From the NCBI GenBank assembly GCA_002418985.1, contig DIFE01000066.1:83224-147223 (forward strand): a DNA stretch of 64,000 bases, written 5' to 3'. Position 1 is the first letter of the stretch. The number at the start of each line of letters is the position of its first letter. Source of the stretch: Deltaproteobacteria bacterium UBA5756. Lineage in GTDB: Bacteria > Desulfobacterota > Syntrophorhabdia > Syntrophorhabdales > Syntrophorhabdaceae. Of the stretch, positions 24,537-33,483 are shown one piece after another. The position numbers and the translations under genes were made by a program. The notes under the pieces are model-generated. The model ran no database searches. It was not told where the DNA came from and saw nothing but the letters and a program-made list of their open reading frames with translations.

Positions 24537-25500
24537 CTGGCTCGGCGACATGGTGATGGCCGTTCCCTTTCTCCATGCGCTGAGGCAACACTCAACAGAC
24601 GAAATATGGGCCGTAGGAAAAGCGGGCGCCATTCACCTTTTCAATGGCCTCGATCTTTTCGACCGTTTCGTTGCCATCAACGGCAAGGGGCTTTCCCTCT
24701 TCCTTGAAACGGCAAACAGGCTCAAGAAGGTCGGTTTCAGCCGCGCTATCGCCCTTCCCCACTCGTTCAGGTCGGTCCTGTTCTTTTACAACCTGAGGGT
24801 ACCCGAGATCATAGGCTATGCCCGAAACAAGCGGGGCTTCATGCTGAATGTAAAGGTGGACGAACACACCGGTCTTGAACCCACCTCGGAACACTACCTC
24901 AGGATCGTCGACGTTCTGGGAATCCCGCGATCCATCGAGGCGCCAGTTCTTGCCGTAACCGCCGACGAAGAAAAGAAATTCGATCAGGAGTTCGCAAATC
25001 TGACAAAACCCTATGGCATTATGATCGTCGGCGCCCAGTACGGCCCGTCGAAGTGCTGGCCAGTCGGTTATTTCTCCGAACTGGCGGACATGGTGATCGA
25101 CAGGTACGGCATGAACGTCTACATGCTTCCCGGCGGTAACGAAACCGATCTTGCGGCGAAGATCTACGAAGGGATACGCGGCAAGGAACATGCCGGGATC
25201 AAATCGATGAACATACGCGACATGAAGGTGTGCCTGGCGAGGGCAGCCTTCGTTGTAAGCAACGACACCGGCCCCCGCCACATCTCCGCGGCCCTTCGTG
25301 TCCCTACAATTGTCCTCGCCGGACCGATGGATGAACGCTATACCTCCTACCCGGGAACATCCACGTATGTAGTTTCAAAGAACATGGCCTGCCGCCCCTG
25401 CAATAAGAAAAAATGCGACGGGAACCACGAATGCATGACAGGAATAGAGCCGCAAGAAATCACTCAACTACTGGGGGATATCCTTGATAAAACCGTCTGA
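24505..25500 (+). CDS. GT9 family heptosyltransferase (WaaF-like, second)
   Basis: A 331-residue GT9 enzyme starting with GTG at 24505 inside the previous gene. The N-terminal VYLPNWLGDMVMAVPFLHALRQ motif matches heptosyltransferase II better than the first GT9 gene does. NDTGPRHISAALRVPTIVLAGPMD is the nucleotide-sugar site. A C-terminal CRPCNKKKCDGNHEC cluster is also present. The next gene, a heptose-7-phosphate kinase, overlaps its end by 17 bases. The run of genes supports ADP-heptose use in LPS core synthesis. Confidence 0.9.
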   Translation: MTGKTIVYLPNWLGDMVMAVPFLHALRQHSTDEIWAVGKAGAIHLFNGLDLFDRFVAINGKGLSLFLETANRLKKVGFSRAIALPHSFRSVLFFYNLRVPEIIGYARNKRGFMLNVKVDEHTGLEPTSEHYLRIVDVLGIPRSIEAPVLAVTADEEKKFDQEFANLTKPYGIMIVGAQYGPSKCWPVGYFSELADMVIDRYGMNVYMLPGGNETDLAAKIYEGIRGKEHAGIKSMNIRDMKVCLARAAFVVSNDTGPRHISAALRVPTIVLAGPMDERYTSYPGTSTYVVSKNMACRPCNKKKCDGNHECMTGIEPQEITQLLGDILDKTV

Positions 25501-26530
25501 AGGCGACATTCGAAGGAGGCCGCAGGAAAAACGGGAAAAAGGCCCGACGGGCCTGCCGCGTTTTCTTGACCGGTTCAAAGGAAAGAAAATCTGTGTCGTC
25601 GGCGATATTATTGCCGATGTCTTCATCTTCGGCAAACCCTATCGACTCTCCAGAGAAGCCCCTGTTGTCGTGATCAAATACGAAAAATCGAGTATATATC
25701 CCGGCAGTGCCGGCAACACTATAAACAACCTCGCCGCCCTGGGGGCAAAGGTCTATCCCATCGGTTTCGTCGGCGGCGATTCCATCGGCTGGAAACTCAT
25801 GGATTTCTTTTCCGCGACGAAGACTATCGACACCGGCGGCATCATACGCGTAAGCGGCGATACCGTCACGAAGACACGGATCCTCGCCGGAGACACCCAC
25901 GTGTCAAAACAGCAGGTCATCCGCATAGACAAGGATGACGGCCGCAGGCATACCGCAAAGGAAAAGGCCCTTCTCATGGACAAGCTGGCCGCCATCTGCC
26001 CCCACGTCGACGCAGTGGTCGTCTCCGACTACGGGCATGGCGCCGTCCACCCCGGGGTAATGGAATATATGAAGATACTCGCCAACGATAAAATCGTCGT
26101 CGGCGACTCACGATATGGCCTGAAAAAGTACGCGGGATTTACCATGATCACCCCGAATGAATCCGAGGCATATGCCCTCGCGGGTCTTAAGGAAAGCGAC
26201 CCGATAGAAGAGGTCGGCAGGAAGGTCCTGTCCGCGATGCACCTGTCCGCCCTCCTCGTCACCCGCGGCAACAGGGGCATGACCCTCTTCCTCAAGGATG
26301 GCGCAGTACATCACATCCCCATATCCGGCAAGGATGACGTGACGGACGTTACCGGCGCCGGCGACACCGTCTGCGCCACTGTCGCCCTCTCGCTCGCAAG
26401 CGGGGCAGGCTTTCTCGACGCCTCGCGGATCGCGAATTACGCGGCAGGCATAGTGGTCATGAAGCGGGGGACGGCAACGGTCACCATACCGGAGTTGAAG
26501 AAATCGATAGAAAACGGCGGGGTCATTTAA
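25484..26530 (+). CDS. rfaE1: D-glycero-beta-D-manno-heptose-7-phosphate kinase (HldE kinase half)
   Basis: A 348-residue PfkB-family kinase equal to the N-terminal half of E. coli HldE. It phosphorylates heptose-7-phosphate at C1 in ADP-heptose synthesis. Key motifs are RFKGKKICVVGDIIADVF, YPGSAGNTINNLAALGAKV, TPNESEAYALAG and the catalytic DVTGAGDTVCATVALSLA. The start is a TTG at 25484 that overlaps the preceding gene, or possibly a site a few codons later. The adenylyltransferase half lies in a separate gene 201 bases downstream. Confidence 0.92.
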   Translation: MIKPSEGDIRRRPQEKREKGPTGLPRFLDRFKGKKICVVGDIIADVFIFGKPYRLSREAPVVVIKYEKSSIYPGSAGNTINNLAALGAKVYPIGFVGGDSIGWKLMDFFSATKTIDTGGIIRVSGDTVTKTRILAGDTHVSKQQVIRIDKDDGRRHTAKEKALLMDKLAAICPHVDAVVVSDYGHGAVHPGVMEYMKILANDKIVVGDSRYGLKKYAGFTMITPNESEAYALAGLKESDPIEEVGRKVLSAMHLSALLVTRGNRGMTLFLKDGAVHHIPISGKDDVTDVTGAGDTVCATVALSLASGAGFLDASRIANYAAGIVVMKRGTATVTIPELKKSIENGGVI

Positions 26531-26731
26531 AAGGCGGCTGAAGGGTTTCGGATTTCGGGCTTTTTCCGTTATTCCGGCGAAAGCCGGAAGCCAGGAGAAC
26601 CTTTGATGCGAAGCGAAGCACGCATATGGGGCGCCCTGCAGTGCGAAAGGGAACCGGTGGAAGTCCCTTTGGATAGGTATTCCTTGTCCGCAATGACGCA
26701 GCGGACAGGGGAATGAAAGGAGACACGTGCA
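26531..26731 (+). promoter_or_regulatory. Intergenic hairpins before rfaE2
   Basis: No gene is present. A tight hairpin with arms TTCCGGC/GCCGGAA and a GAAA tetraloop (26572-26589) resembles widely dispersed REP elements. A second hairpin (26679-26714) has TGTCCGC/GCGGACA arms extended by ATTCC/GGAAT and ends just before the AAAGGAG ribosome site of rfaE2, so it could affect translation initiation. Confidence 0.55.
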
Positions 26732-27214
26732 ATGGGCATTATAGTTAGAGATCTTGGCGAACTCAAGGGGATCATCGAAAAAGAAAAGAAGGCGGGGAAA
26801 AAGGTCGTCTTCGGGAACGGGTGCTTCGACATCGTCCACGTGGGACACGTCCGGTATCTTAAGGGGGCGAAGGAACTGGGGGACATTCTCATCGTCGCTG
26901 TCAATGACGACTCCTCCGTTACGGGTCTCGGTAAGCGTAAAGAGGTGGTCACCCCCGCAGCGGAGCGGGCGGAAATCGTATCGGCCATCGATTGCGTCGA
27001 CTATGTCATCCTCTTTGGAGAATCCACAGTGGAGAATCTCCTTTCCACCCTGAAGCCCCATATCCACGCCAAAGGCACCGACTATACCGAGGGCAGCGTC
27101 CCCGAGCGGGACATCGTCCTCTCCTACGGGGGGAAAGTCGCAATAGTCGGCGACCCCAAGGACCACTCCACCCGCGATATCATCAGGACGATCAAGAATC
27201 TGAAAGAAAAATGA
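26732..27214 (+). CDS. rfaE2: D-glycero-beta-D-manno-heptose-1-phosphate adenylyltransferase (HldE second half)
   Basis: A 160-residue nucleotidyltransferase that makes ADP-heptose from heptose-1-phosphate and ATP, equal to the C-terminal half of HldE. Evidence is GNGCFDIVHVGHVRYL with the HxGH nucleotidylyl motif, the VNDD loop and the late DYTEGSVPER segment. AAAGGAG precedes the ATG at 26732. The epimerase HldD and the phosphatase GmhB are not in this window. Confidence 0.93.
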   Translation: MGIIVRDLGELKGIIEKEKKAGKKVVFGNGCFDIVHVGHVRYLKGAKELGDILIVAVNDDSSVTGLGKRKEVVTPAAERAEIVSAIDCVDYVILFGESTVENLLSTLKPHIHAKGTDYTEGSVPERDIVLSYGGKVAIVGDPKDHSTRDIIRTIKNLKEK

Positions 27215-27477
27215 AGAAGGGACTAGGGACTAGGGACTAGGGACGAAAAATAGGGAAGTTTTGTAGGAATAGCATCTTAAAAGTGTAACTATTTTATATC
27301 ATAGGCACTTTTAAGCTTATGGGATATCCGTCTTCCCACGCGGGGTCGGCTTGATTCTGCTGGAGAAACATCCTAACCGAAGGGGATACCGACTACCTTC
27401 GCACTTAAGCGTCCCAAAGTGTCCCGCAACATAGCAACCTTCACACCCTGATCCCTGATCCGCCCTGCCTTTCTTAT
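27215..27477. repeat. Repeat-rich intergenic region
   Basis: No gene is supported. It contains 3.7 copies of GGGACTA (27219-27244), an inverted repeat CTTAAAAGTG/CACTTTTAAG (27276-27285 and 27306-27315) and 2.3 copies of CCCTGAT (27446-27461). The stretch between, 27320-27440, shows no ORF with family resemblance. Confidence 0.55.
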
Positions 27478-27506
27478 TTGATTTCAAGCACTTTTTAGTA
27501 TATTGT
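27478..27506 (+). promoter_or_regulatory. Candidate promoter of the polysaccharide locus
   Basis: TTGATT (27478-27483), a 17-base spacer and TATTGT (27501-27506). A TATATT overlapping the -10 would give a 15-base spacer. The ATG at 27523 follows 16 bases later without an obvious ribosome site. Confidence 0.4.
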
Positions 27507-27522
27507 AATACCATCGGACCAC

Positions 27523-28323
27523 ATGACAATGGAGAGAGAACAGGATACAAAATTACCCCTGTCCGTGTACATGATCACCTTCAACAACAGCGCTACCATC
27601 GGGAAGGCGCTCGAAAGCGTTGCTGGTTGGGCCGACGAGATCGTCGTCGTCGATTCGCACAGCCCTGACGGCACCGCTCAAATTGCTGCGAAATATACCG
27701 ATCATGTGCTGCACCTCGATACAACTGATCTGCGGGAAAAATACCAGTATGCGCAGGACCAGTGTAAAAACCCTTGGGTCATGTTCATCGATGCGGACGA
27801 ATGGCTTCCGGAACCCTTTAAGCACGAGGTGAAAGAGGTCCTCGCTTCGGCATCTGCGAATGACGGGTATATTGTCGACCGGAGGAATATTTACCTCGGC
27901 AGGGAAATAAAGCACGGCGGGTGGTACCCCGACAGAGAAATACGCCTATACAGGAAAGACCGCGGCGACTGGCAGGGCGGTATCCATGCAAAGGTTCACG
28001 TGGACGGGCGCACCGGCCATATGAAAAACCATTACATGCATACCCCATATAGCGACACGGCGCACCAGATCCGCACCATAGACCGCTATTCCGAGGCCTA
28101 TGCCCGCGACCTCTTTAATGCGGGGCGCCGTTTTCATTTGTCCAATTTACTGCTACGCCCGATTTATCGGCTACTCAGGGACTACATTTTCAAGAGGGGT
28201 TTTCTCGATGGTATCCCGGGGCTCATCATCCTGGCATGTACAATGTATTACGTATTCATGAAGCACGCACGATTATGGGAAATTGAGAACGGTCATGGGG
28301 GCAATGATTGTATTCAAAAATAA
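27523..28323 (+). CDS. GT2 glycosyltransferase (WaaE/KdtX-like)
   Basis: A 266-residue family-2 glycosyltransferase of the kind that adds a glucose to LPS inner-core heptose (WaaE-like). Motifs are SVYMITFNNSATIGKALESV, IVVVDSHSPDGT and the metal-binding VMFIDADEW. A final hydrophobic helix (IPGLIILACTMYYVFM) may hold it to the membrane. The proteins after it are AT-rich, and its own base use is normal until the last 100 bases. It probably starts the locus. The acceptor is inferred from family resemblance. Confidence 0.85.
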   Translation: MTMEREQDTKLPLSVYMITFNNSATIGKALESVAGWADEIVVVDSHSPDGTAQIAAKYTDHVLHLDTTDLREKYQYAQDQCKNPWVMFIDADEWLPEPFKHEVKEVLASASANDGYIVDRRNIYLGREIKHGGWYPDREIRLYRKDRGDWQGGIHAKVHVDGRTGHMKNHYMHTPYSDTAHQIRTIDRYSEAYARDLFNAGRRFHLSNLLLRPIYRLLRDYIFKRGFLDGIPGLIILACTMYYVFMKHARLWEIENGHGGNDCIQK

Positions 28324-28393
28324 GGTTCTAATATCAAGATCTTTTTTTTATCATAATAAAGAATTAGGCATGGTAGCCAATTTCAGGTGAAAA

Positions 28394-28819
28394 ATGGTAA
28401 GAAAAATAAAGGTGAAAAATTCAGGTTTAATAAAATTGCAAGTTTTTGATGATTTTCCTGACGGCAATTTAGTTATCGGAGAAGCAAATAAAAACGTGCC
28501 CTTTTCAATTAAGAGAGTTTATTATATAAACAACCTTTATAACAGAAAAGCAGAGCGTGGCAAGCATGCCCATAAATTGTTGGAGCAGATTATTTTTTGT
28601 ATTAACGGACATTTTACTTTAAGTCTTGACGATGGTGAGAAAAAACAAAGCATATTAATGAATAATCCAATCTACGGTGTTCGATTGGGCCCCAAGTTAT
28701 GGCATACTATGACAAGGTTCTCGTCAGACTGTGTCATTTTAGTATTAGCAAACGATTATTTTAATGAAAGTGATTATATTCGAAATTACAAAGAATTTTT
28801 AAATTATGTCAAAAAATAA
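28394..28819 (+). CDS. dTDP-4-oxo-6-deoxyglucose 3,4-ketoisomerase-like (FdtA/QdtA, WxcM family)
   Basis: A 141-residue cupin-type sugar isomerase like FdtA/QdtA, which moves the keto group of a dTDP-hexose before 3-amination. The conserved motif [19 protein letters not shown] with RGKHAH and the LDDG turn are present. The base composition is clearly AT-richer than the flanking genes, which suggests recent transfer together with the following aminotransferase. AGGTGA precedes the ATG. Its end overlaps the next gene by 14 bases. Confidence 0.86.
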   Translation: MVRKIKVKNSGLIKLQVFDDFPDGNLVIGEANKNVPFSIKRVYYINNLYNRKAERGKHAHKLLEQIIFCINGHFTLSLDDGEKKQSILMNNPIYGVRLGPKLWHTMTRFSSDCVILVLANDYFNESDYIRNYKEFLNYVKK

Positions 28820-29912
28820 ACTTACAGTCCCCTTTTTTAATTATATAAGACAATATAATTTATTAAAAAAACCAATACATCGAGGGATTGAACAGGTATT
28901 AAATTCCGGACATTTAATTCTTGACAAAGAAGTGAAAAGTTTAGAAAGCAATTTTTCAAAATACATCGGTGCTACCTTTGGGATAAGTGTAAATTCCGGA
29001 ACAGATGCGATTAAAATCGCTCTGCGAGCTATTATGGTCGAAAATGGAGACGAGATAATCACCGTTGCGAATACCGCCATTCCAACAGTAAGCGCAATCA
29101 GGGAATTAGGAGCAATCCCTTCATTCGTTGATATTAAAGATAACTTTTTGATCAATGAAAATTTAATTTCTAAAGCTATTACCGATAGAACTAAAGCTAT
29201 TTTGCCCGTCCATCTCTACGGACAAGCCTGTAACATGCCGGCTATTCTGGCAATTGCCAAACAAAATAAATTAAAAGTAATTGAAGACTGTGCTCAGGCG
29301 CATGGCACTACGATCAGTGACAAGAAAGTTGGGACCTTTGGCGACATGGCTATTTTTAGTTTTTATCCCACAAAAAATCTGGGGGCTTACGGCGACGGTG
29401 GAATAATTATAACGTCTGATAAACACTTAGCCGAAAAATGCCGTCGACTCAGGGTATATGGCATAAAAAATAATTATCGGGCTGAAATTGAAGGTTATAA
29501 TAGTCGGCTCGATGAACTCCAGGCGGCAATTTTGAATGTGAAATTAAAATATCTTGATGAATGGAATTCCAGACGCCGGCAGATCGCTGAATATTATATT
29601 AAAAATATAATCAACGAAAAAATAGTTTTACCGGAAATAGATAATTTGGAAAATCATGTTTTTCACCAATTTATTATCAGGGTCAGGAACCGGTCTAATT
29701 TTATAAAATATTTGTCGAAAAACAAAATCGGTTACGGCATACATTACCCTTATCCTATTCATCTACAACCGGCTTACAACTTTTTAAAATATAAAGAAGG
29801 TGATTTACCGAATACGGAAATATTTGCTAATGAAATTATATCGTTGCCAATTTTTCCAGAATTAGATAATGTTGAAATAGAATATATTGTCAGTGTTATT
29901 AATGAGTATTAA
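28806..29912 (+). CDS. DegT/DnrJ aminotransferase, AT-rich copy (FdtB/QdtB-like)
   Basis: A 368-residue PLP-dependent sugar aminotransferase. The PLP lysine lies in [14 protein letters not shown] and the substrate side has [12 protein letters not shown] and EDCAQAHG. With the upstream ketoisomerase it fits the last steps to a dTDP-3-amino-3,6-dideoxyhexose (FdtA-FdtB or QdtA-QdtB type). The gene is strongly AT-rich, unlike the GC-rich paralog at 31202. The two paralogs flank a decayed transposase. No acyltransferase gene to N-acylate the product is seen next to it. Confidence 0.88.
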   Translation: MSKNKLTVPFFNYIRQYNLLKKPIHRGIEQVLNSGHLILDKEVKSLESNFSKYIGATFGISVNSGTDAIKIALRAIMVENGDEIITVANTAIPTVSAIRELGAIPSFVDIKDNFLINENLISKAITDRTKAILPVHLYGQACNMPAILAIAKQNKLKVIEDCAQAHGTTISDKKVGTFGDMAIFSFYPTKNLGAYGDGGIIITSDKHLAEKCRRLRVYGIKNNYRAEIEGYNSRLDELQAAILNVKLKYLDEWNSRRRQIAEYYIKNIINEKIVLPEIDNLENHVFHQFIIRVRNRSNFIKYLSKNKIGYGIHYPYPIHLQPAYNFLKYKEGDLPNTEIFANEIISLPIFPELDNVEIEYIVSVINEY

Positions 29913-30078
29913 ATACGATGGCTCAGTGAATCCCTCATGATTTCATCCGCGATGTCTTTTTTCTGCTTCTCAATTAGTTTCCGTCCGGAAACCCCAACTC
30001 GATGAAATATAACGCAAAAAGACAATAAAGCGCTCTCAATTGGATAACGTAAAATATCTTTCGCACGATTGAGCCATG

Positions 30079-30699
30079 GCAACCTCCAAAATCTGGCATC
30101 TACTTCAACGTACGCCTCGAAGATATGGAGAACAGAAGACAGTACTTTCTCATCCTCATCGGCGCCCGTGAGGACGGGACCAAGGAACTCATCGCCGTGC
30201 TTGACGGTTACCGGGAGAGCAAGCTCTCCCGGATGGAGCTTCTCTCATCCCTAAAAGACCGGGGCCTCCCTCGACAAGATGCCCAAAAGCATACAGCCAA
30301 GGGCCAAGGAAAAGATCCACGATATCTACAGGGCCGGGACAAAGGAAGAGGCCCTTGTCGGTTTGAACGGATTCATATCCCTCTACGGCAAAAAGTTCCC
30401 CGGAGCCTGCGAATGCCTCACCAAAGACAGGGATACTCTCTTTACCTACTACGACTTCCCGGCCGAGCACTGGATCCACATACGGACAACCAATCCCATT
30501 GAATCGACCTTTGCGACGGTGAGGCTCAGAACAAAGAAAACCAAGGGTTGCGGAACCAGGCTGGCAACGTTGACCATGGTGTTTAAACTCGTCGTTGGAA
30601 ACGAGAAAGACCTGGAAGAAGATCAAGGGTTACAAGCTTATCCCCAAGGTCCTTGAAGGAATACCTTTTATTGATGACGAACTGAAGGACCAGGGATAG
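30079..30699 (+). pseudogene. Decayed IS256-type (mutator) transposase
   Basis: Two pieces of an IS256-family transposase in different frames. The first (near 30085-30270) reads GIYFNVRLED through IGAREDGTKELIAVLDGYRES. The second (30279-30610) has MPKSIQPRAKEKI, the conserved RTTNPIESTFATVRLRT segment and KGCGTRL. A further frame change near 30610 is needed to reach the usual end IPKVLEGIPFIDDELKD. Compared with the family, the first part of the protein and a middle block of about 100 residues are deleted. It cannot be active. It marks past mobile-element activity beside the AT-rich sugar genes. No terminal inverted repeats were found. Confidence 0.82.
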
Positions 30700-31201
30700 C
30701 AGGCGGCATAGATCATGAACGATAGGATACGCAGGGAAAAGATCCCGTCACCAAGATTTGATTATATCTCGGCTTAGGCCTGCATCGGCCTGATCGGGGA
30801 GACAAGGAGCGGGACATTATCACGGACACGGATTACTGTCGCCCAGATCCTGAAAAAGAGCATGAAAAAGAGCATGAAATACCGGGACTCGGGGTATGAC
30901 CGGCAGACATTACGAGTATACCGGAAGGTTACCCTGACAACGGCTGCTGGTGTTGTCCTTAAACAGGGGGTTTCCGGATGGAAACTAATTATCTTCCATT
31001 GTCTGCCCTGCTTAAACGCCTTTCCCCGATTTCGTCCAGAGAAATGATCATTCAACTGCTGTAAAGAAATACACCCGACCGATTGGATTGATTTGACAGA
31101 AAGAAAAAACATAGATATATTAGGGGTGATTCGCTTGACTTCTGACCCGATTCGCTTTCAATAACACTGGTATTCCATCACCAAAAAGAATGGAAATTTA
31201 A
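30700..31201. other. Non-coding gap beyond the transposase remnant
   Basis: No convincing gene. A 61-codon open frame at 30862-31047 has no family resemblance, and a 12-base unit (AAAAAGAGCATG) is duplicated near 30852-30875. Probably debris of the mobile element and its target. Nothing further is seen. Confidence 0.4.
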
Positions 31202-32311
31202 ATGATTATTAAAATTTTCGATATAGAACGGGACCACAAGACAATAAAGTCGAACCTCATAAAGACTTTTGAAAATGTATTGTCAGGAGGAGAATATATC
31301 CTCGGCCGTGAGGTTAAATCATTTGAGGAAGAATTCGCCGCCTATGTGGGAACGAAATACGCCGTCGGCGTTGCCAGCGGAACGGATGCGATAAAAATAG
31401 GCGGGCTTGCTCTTGGTTTTAAACCGGGAGATAAATTCGTCACGACCCCCAACACGTACATAGCCACTGCAATGGCGCTGTCGGCGCATGGCCTCGTGCC
31501 CCGTTTCTGCGATATTGAAGACGATTCGTACAACATGGACCCAGCAGCCCTGAAAGACCTCTTAAAAAAAGAGGATGGCATTAGGCTCTGCGTGCCTGTT
31601 CACCTGTACGGCCAGCCTTGCCGGCTCGATGAGATCAGGGATGCCTGCAGGGAATACGGTGTGATGCTCATGGAGGATGCCTGCCAGGCACACGGTTCGC
31701 GCTACAAGGGCAGAAACGTCGGGACGATGAGTGACGTTGCCGCTTTCAGCTTTTACCCAACAAAAAACCTCGGGTGCTACGGCGACGGCGGCATGATTGT
31801 GACAAATAACGAGAGTGCATATAAGCAGATGCTCGTGCTACGCGCGCATGGCCAGACAAACCATCATGTCCATGATGTGCAAGGATTCGTGTCCCGCCTC
31901 GACGAATTGCAGGCGGCCCTTGTCAGGATCAAGCTTCCCTTTCTCGACGAGTGGAATATCGCACGGCGGCAAAAGGCATCGCTGTATGATTCCGGTCTCA
32001 AAGACCTGCCCGTGAAAAGGCCTGTCGAAGCGCCATACGCCTACCATGTGTACCACCTCTACGTTATAGCCGCAGAAGACCGCGATGCCCTGCGCGCATA
32101 CCTGGCCGAAAAAGGGATTATAACGCTCATTCACTACCCAACGCCCATACATCTCCAGAGAGTTTACGATCAACTGGGATACAGGCCCGGCTCGTTTCCA
32201 AAGGCTGAAACGTCTGCCCGTCGGATAATTTCCCTACCCCTTTACCCGTCATTGGGGGAAGACGAGATCGCGTATGTCTGCCAGGCGATAAACGAGTTCT
32301 ACGGTAAATGA
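31202..32311 (+). CDS. DegT/DnrJ aminotransferase, GC-rich copy
   Basis: A 369-residue PLP-dependent aminotransferase for nucleotide sugars. The PLP lysine is in [14 protein letters not shown], and [21 protein letters not shown] and EDACQAHGSRY match the family. It is a clear paralog of the AT-rich gene at 28806 but has the base composition of the surrounding chromosome, so the AT-rich copy is the likely newcomer and not a recent local duplicate. It overlaps the next glycosyltransferase gene (ATGA). The ribosome site is weak. Confidence 0.88.
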   Translation: MIIKIFDIERDHKTIKSNLIKTFENVLSGGEYILGREVKSFEEEFAAYVGTKYAVGVASGTDAIKIGGLALGFKPGDKFVTTPNTYIATAMALSAHGLVPRFCDIEDDSYNMDPAALKDLLKKEDGIRLCVPVHLYGQPCRLDEIRDACREYGVMLMEDACQAHGSRYKGRNVGTMSDVAAFSFYPTKNLGCYGDGGMIVTNNESAYKQMLVLRAHGQTNHHVHDVQGFVSRLDELQAALVRIKLPFLDEWNIARRQKASLYDSGLKDLPVKRPVEAPYAYHVYHLYVIAAEDRDALRAYLAEKGIITLIHYPTPIHLQRVYDQLGYRPGSFPKAETSARRIISLPLYPSLGEDEIAYVCQAINEFYGK

Positions 32312-33441
32312 AGGTCCTTCATCTTTTTTCTGAGTGGAAATGGACCGGACCGGCCGAACCCGTGCTCTCGCTCTGCGAAAATCTCCGGAACGAGGGTGTC
32401 GATGTCGTCGTGGCATACCGTAAAACACCGATCGACTTTCCCGAGAGAACGGTCGATAAAGAGGCGCGAAGAAGGGGCATACGTTGTTATGAGGGTCTCA
32501 GACTCAACAGGTATTTTTCCGCAGGCGACTGGTTTCATGATCTGACCTCGTTCAATCCATACGTCGAGAGGGAAAAATTCGACATCGTCCATACCCACCT
32601 TTCCCACGATTATTTCACCGCGGTCACGGCTCTGACATTCTACAGGTCGCGCCCCCGCATCGTCAGGACCGACCACAAACGCGACGGTCTCCCGGCCAAC
32701 CTATTTATGTCCTGGGCCATGGGGAGGACGGACGGCCTTGTAACATACAGCCAGAGACTCGCAAAGCTTGACAAGGCACATTTCCATTTCCCCGAAGAGC
32801 GCCTTTGCACCGTCCCGCCGGGGATCAAACCCTATGAAGGCCCTTCCGGCGACCTTAGGACAGAACTGGGAATATCCCCCGATGACCGCGTCATCGGGGT
32901 TATCGGCAGGCTTAAACCCGATCGGGGCTACGACGTGATCCTCAACGCGTTCAGCGCTCTGCGCTCACGGGTTGATAAAGTGAAACTGGTCATCGTCGGC
33001 AGGAGTTCACAGATCGAGACAAGCGTTATGAAACCGCTCAAGGAACTGGGCATCGAAAAGGACGTCATCATAGCCGGTTACCGTTTTGACGATTATTTCT
33101 TGATGATCCAGACCTTCGATATCTACATAATGATGCGTGCCGGGAGCGACGGAAGTGGACGTGCCCTTCGCGAGGTCCTTAGTATGGGCCGGCCGGCGAT
33201 CGTGTCCGACAGGGGTATGCTGCCCGATCTCGTGGATGATGGGAAAACAGGTTTTGTCACGTCATGGGATGCACCGGACCTTGCCTTAAAAATGGAAGTA
33301 CTTGTCCGCGATACCGGCATCCGGCGCCAATTGGGGGAAAACGCGCGCAAACGGGCCGATGAAGAATGGAATTTCCGCCTCCAAGCAAAGGCTATGAAAA
33401 ATTTCTACGAATCATTATTGTGCATGGACCGGCGGGCATAA
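32308..33441 (+). CDS. GT4 glycosyltransferase
   Basis: A 377-residue GT-B glycosyltransferase of family 4. The N-terminal half has FSEWKWTGPAEPVLSLCENL and a HTHLSHDYFTA segment. The C-terminal half has IGVIGRLKPDRGYDVILNAF and the acidic GSDGSGRALREVLSMGRPAIV motif that binds the sugar nucleotide. No signal or membrane anchor is present. It is translationally coupled to the aminotransferase upstream and probably adds one sugar of the surface polysaccharide. The donor is unknown. Confidence 0.88.
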   Translation: MKVLHLFSEWKWTGPAEPVLSLCENLRNEGVDVVVAYRKTPIDFPERTVDKEARRRGIRCYEGLRLNRYFSAGDWFHDLTSFNPYVEREKFDIVHTHLSHDYFTAVTALTFYRSRPRIVRTDHKRDGLPANLFMSWAMGRTDGLVTYSQRLAKLDKAHFHFPEERLCTVPPGIKPYEGPSGDLRTELGISPDDRVIGVIGRLKPDRGYDVILNAFSALRSRVDKVKLVIVGRSSQIETSVMKPLKELGIEKDVIIAGYRFDDYFLMIQTFDIYIMMRAGSDGSGRALREVLSMGRPAIVSDRGMLPDLVDDGKTGFVTSWDAPDLALKMEVLVRDTGIRRQLGENARKRADEEWNFRLQAKAMKNFYESLLCMDRRA

Positions 33442-33483
33442 CCCCTTTATTTCTTCCCCCGATTGGTGTACAGTGACAAAAAA

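Noticed and set aside
26108..27166. Minus-strand ORF of 352 codons spanning rfaE1 and rfaE2
   Set aside because: It crosses two well-supported plus-strand genes and a hairpin-rich gap, with no domain signature.
30862..31047. Small ORF after the transposase remnant
   Set aside because: No ribosome site, family likeness or conserved context. Probably chance.
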